Shown: positions 5,713 through 6,825 of the stretch, piece after piece
Layout of the letters: every line of letters begins with the position of its first letter
Position numbering within the stretch: position 1 is the first letter of the stretch
DNA from: Thermoplasmatales archaeon
GTDB taxonomy: Archaea > Thermoplasmatota > E2 > DHVEG-1
Reading direction: 5' to 3'
Assembly: GCA_023140035.1 (NCBI GenBank)
Contig: JAGLML010000054.1
Location: 1-6,825 of the forward strand
DNA: 6,825 bases
Made by a program: the position numbers and the translations under genes
Notes under the pieces: model-generated
Database searches by the model: none
What the model saw: only the letters and a program-made list of their open reading frames with translations
Told to the model about the DNA's origin: nothing

Positions 5713-6603
5713 TTATATTCCCAATAAAATTTTAAATGCAATCCAATTTACAAAAACCAAAATAAAAATGTGTTTTACACTAGAGGAAAGATTACCATCT
5801 TCAAATACTCCAGCAACTAAACCTGATCCAAATCCTTGAACTAGCGTTGCATAATAGAATATTGGAAGGATCTCCTCCTGCCGAACACTGCTTCCACCCA
5901 TTGTTCCCTGGAGTCCCGCCGTACTAGATCCAGTCATGGAAGGTATAAAACTAACACACAATATCGCTATTATTGCTAAAAATACGAACGCACCAACATA
6001 AATTACAACGACATAGGAAGCCATGTTGGCTTTTCTTTCTGCTTCAAGCATTTTGATTTCTCTAGCATCTTTCGCAGCTACATCTAACACGTCTGCTACA
6101 TTTCCTCCACTTTTACTTGCTTCAATAATCAATGAGATTGTTCTTCCGATAGATTTCGTTCTTACTCTTTTTGAAAAAGCGATCAGGGCATCTGTAACAC
6201 TACTTCCCCATGAAACCTGTTGGGAAATCTTTTGAATTTCAGGAGTCAGGATTCCATAGTTCCCCTTGGATGCAAATAAAATTGCTTTGGTAAATGTCAT
6301 TCCCGCACGCCTGGACTCTGCAAGATCACGAACAAAATCTGGAAAAATATTATCTATCTTGGAGATTTTTCTAACTTGTAAATATGCATACATTCCATAA
6401 ATACCAGTTACTGACAAAACAGCCAAAACTAAATAATCAACTGGAGTACCGAAATTTTGTATTATACCTAGTAAAGAGAGAATTGCTAATAAAACAAATA
6501 TTGAGGCAGCCACTGCCGTAGCTACCATTACAATAAATCGAGTAACCTGACCTGTAAGAATAAGATTTTTTATGAAATCCGGTTTATGCAGATTTTTTAA
6601 CAT
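5713..6603 (-). CDS. Type IV pilus/archaellum-type membrane platform protein (FlaJ/TadC-like, T2SSF family)
   Basis: A 296-residue polytopic membrane protein. Family knowledge: FlaJ/TadC proteins sit in the cytoplasmic membrane and couple the assembly ATPase to pilin insertion. Seen here: membrane segments at about 22-47 and 55-76; a cytoplasmic T2SSF domain at about 86-195 with FPDFVRDLAESRRAGMTF, the SWGSSVTDAL block and the SKSGGNVADVLDVAAKDARE block characteristic of archaeal FlaJ-like proteins; then membrane segments at about 196-220 and 277-295, with a possible one at 248-266. A Gly/Ser-rich loop (221-240) lies between them. The start has AAGGAG eight bases upstream, inside the end of the preceding gene, whose stop lies 3 bases away, so translation of the pair is probably coupled. 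It is shorter than full FlaJ proteins of over 500 residues, as expected for TadB/TadC-type pairs. Confidence 0.88.
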   Translation of the reverse strand: MLKNLHKPDFIKNLILTGQVTRFIVMVATAVAASIFVLLAILSLLGIIQNFGTPVDYLVLAVLSVTGIYGMYAYLQVRKISKIDNIFPDFVRDLAESRRAGMTFTKAILFASKGNYGILTPEIQKISQQVSWGSSVTDALIAFSKRVRTKSIGRTISLIIEASKSGGNVADVLDVAAKDAREIKMLEAERKANMASYVVVIYVGAFVFLAIIAILCVSFIPSMTGSSTAGLQGTMGGSSVRQEEILPIFYYATLVQGFGSGLVAGVFEDGNLSSSVKHIFILVFVNWIAFKILLGI

Positions 6604-6606
6604 ACA

Positions 6607-6825
6607 TTATGCTCCTTGAGACATGCTTTTAATTACTACTGCAAATCCTATATGAATTAGAGGAGTAACCATAAAAATCAAAATATAGAGAAACATTGCA
6701 TTAAAGTCACCACTTATTATCATCATAAGTGGAATAACTATAAGCAACAAAAGTATCCCTGCAACTGCTGCGGTAACATAACTCTCAGCCATTATTCCTA
6801 GACTTTCCAGAAGTTGTTTTTGCTC
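6607..6825 (-). CDS. C-terminal fragment of an upstream FlaJ/TadB-type membrane protein, cut by the window edge
   Basis: The frame is open from the window edge at 6825 to the stop at 6607, giving at least 72 residues. The ATG at 6792 is probably internal: the codons before it read EQKQLLESLGI and continue directly into MAESYVTAAVAG, a juxtamembrane helix and membrane-entry sequence usual near the C-terminus of archaeal T2SSF proteins. Two hydrophobic segments follow (AVAGILLLLIVIPLMMII and MFLYILIFMVTPLIHIGFAV), then a short tail. It would be the TadB-like partner of the TadC-like protein that starts 3 bases downstream. The N-terminal part and any pilus ATPase gene lie outside the window. If it did begin at the ATG it would be a 61-residue two-segment membrane protein, but that ATG has no ribosome binding site at normal spacing, which argues against it. 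Confidence 0.75.
   Translation of the reverse strand, partial: EQKQLLESLGIMAESYVTAAVAGILLLLIVIPLMMIISGDFNAMFLYILIFMVTPLIHIGFAVVIKSMSQGA

Noticed and set aside
6023..6235. Plus-strand ORF of 70 codons opposite the platform gene
   Set aside because: It is the complement of conserved T2SSF codons and shows no independent start signal or domain.

Overview
The window is archaeal. It carries ribosomal protein S8e and SRP19, both of which are archaeal/eukaryotic types absent from bacteria, TATA-type promoters, and archaeal type IV pilus genes with class III (prepilin-peptidase) signal sequences. The DNA is AT-rich. The pilin-like gene style suggests a euryarchaeal lineage, possibly an uncultured Thermoplasmata-type archaeon. 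That placement is inference, because no 16S or other lineage marker is present.

All supported genes are on the minus strand, so transcription runs from high to low coordinates. From 6825 down to about 1076 lies a surface-pilus cluster. It begins with the C-terminal end of a FlaJ/TadB-type membrane protein cut by the window edge. Next comes a complete FlaJ/TadC-type (T2SSF) membrane platform protein. A 54-codon ORF follows that looks like a decayed or truncated pilin N-terminus. Then comes a giant pilin-anchored surface protein of about 1177 residues, and finally a second pilin-like single-pass surface protein of about 289 residues. Stop-to-start distances of 3, 24, 13 and 31 bases suggest an operon, probably with an extra internal promoter in front of the giant gene. 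The assembly ATPase normally found with such genes is not in the window and would be expected upstream, beyond 6825.

The outstanding feature is the giant protein. A normal archaeal pilin head carries an FnIII-like domain and then a LamG (concanavalin-A-like) lectin domain. The lectin fold is interrupted in a loop by 14 tandem repeats of about 52 residues, read here as four-stranded beta-propeller blades. The order of strands at the two edges of the insert fits a ring closed by an N-terminal strand. The result is a pilin-tethered adhesin with one domain nested inside another. The neighbouring 289-residue protein may be its partner.

About 258 bases without a gene (818-1075) separate this cluster from a housekeeping pair, rps8e then srp19, which lie 15 bases apart and are driven by a TATA box placed for a nearly leaderless transcript. 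The gap holds that TATA box, a short dyad and a direct repeat. The final 139 bases (1-139) are very AT-rich with two inverted repeats and no supported gene.
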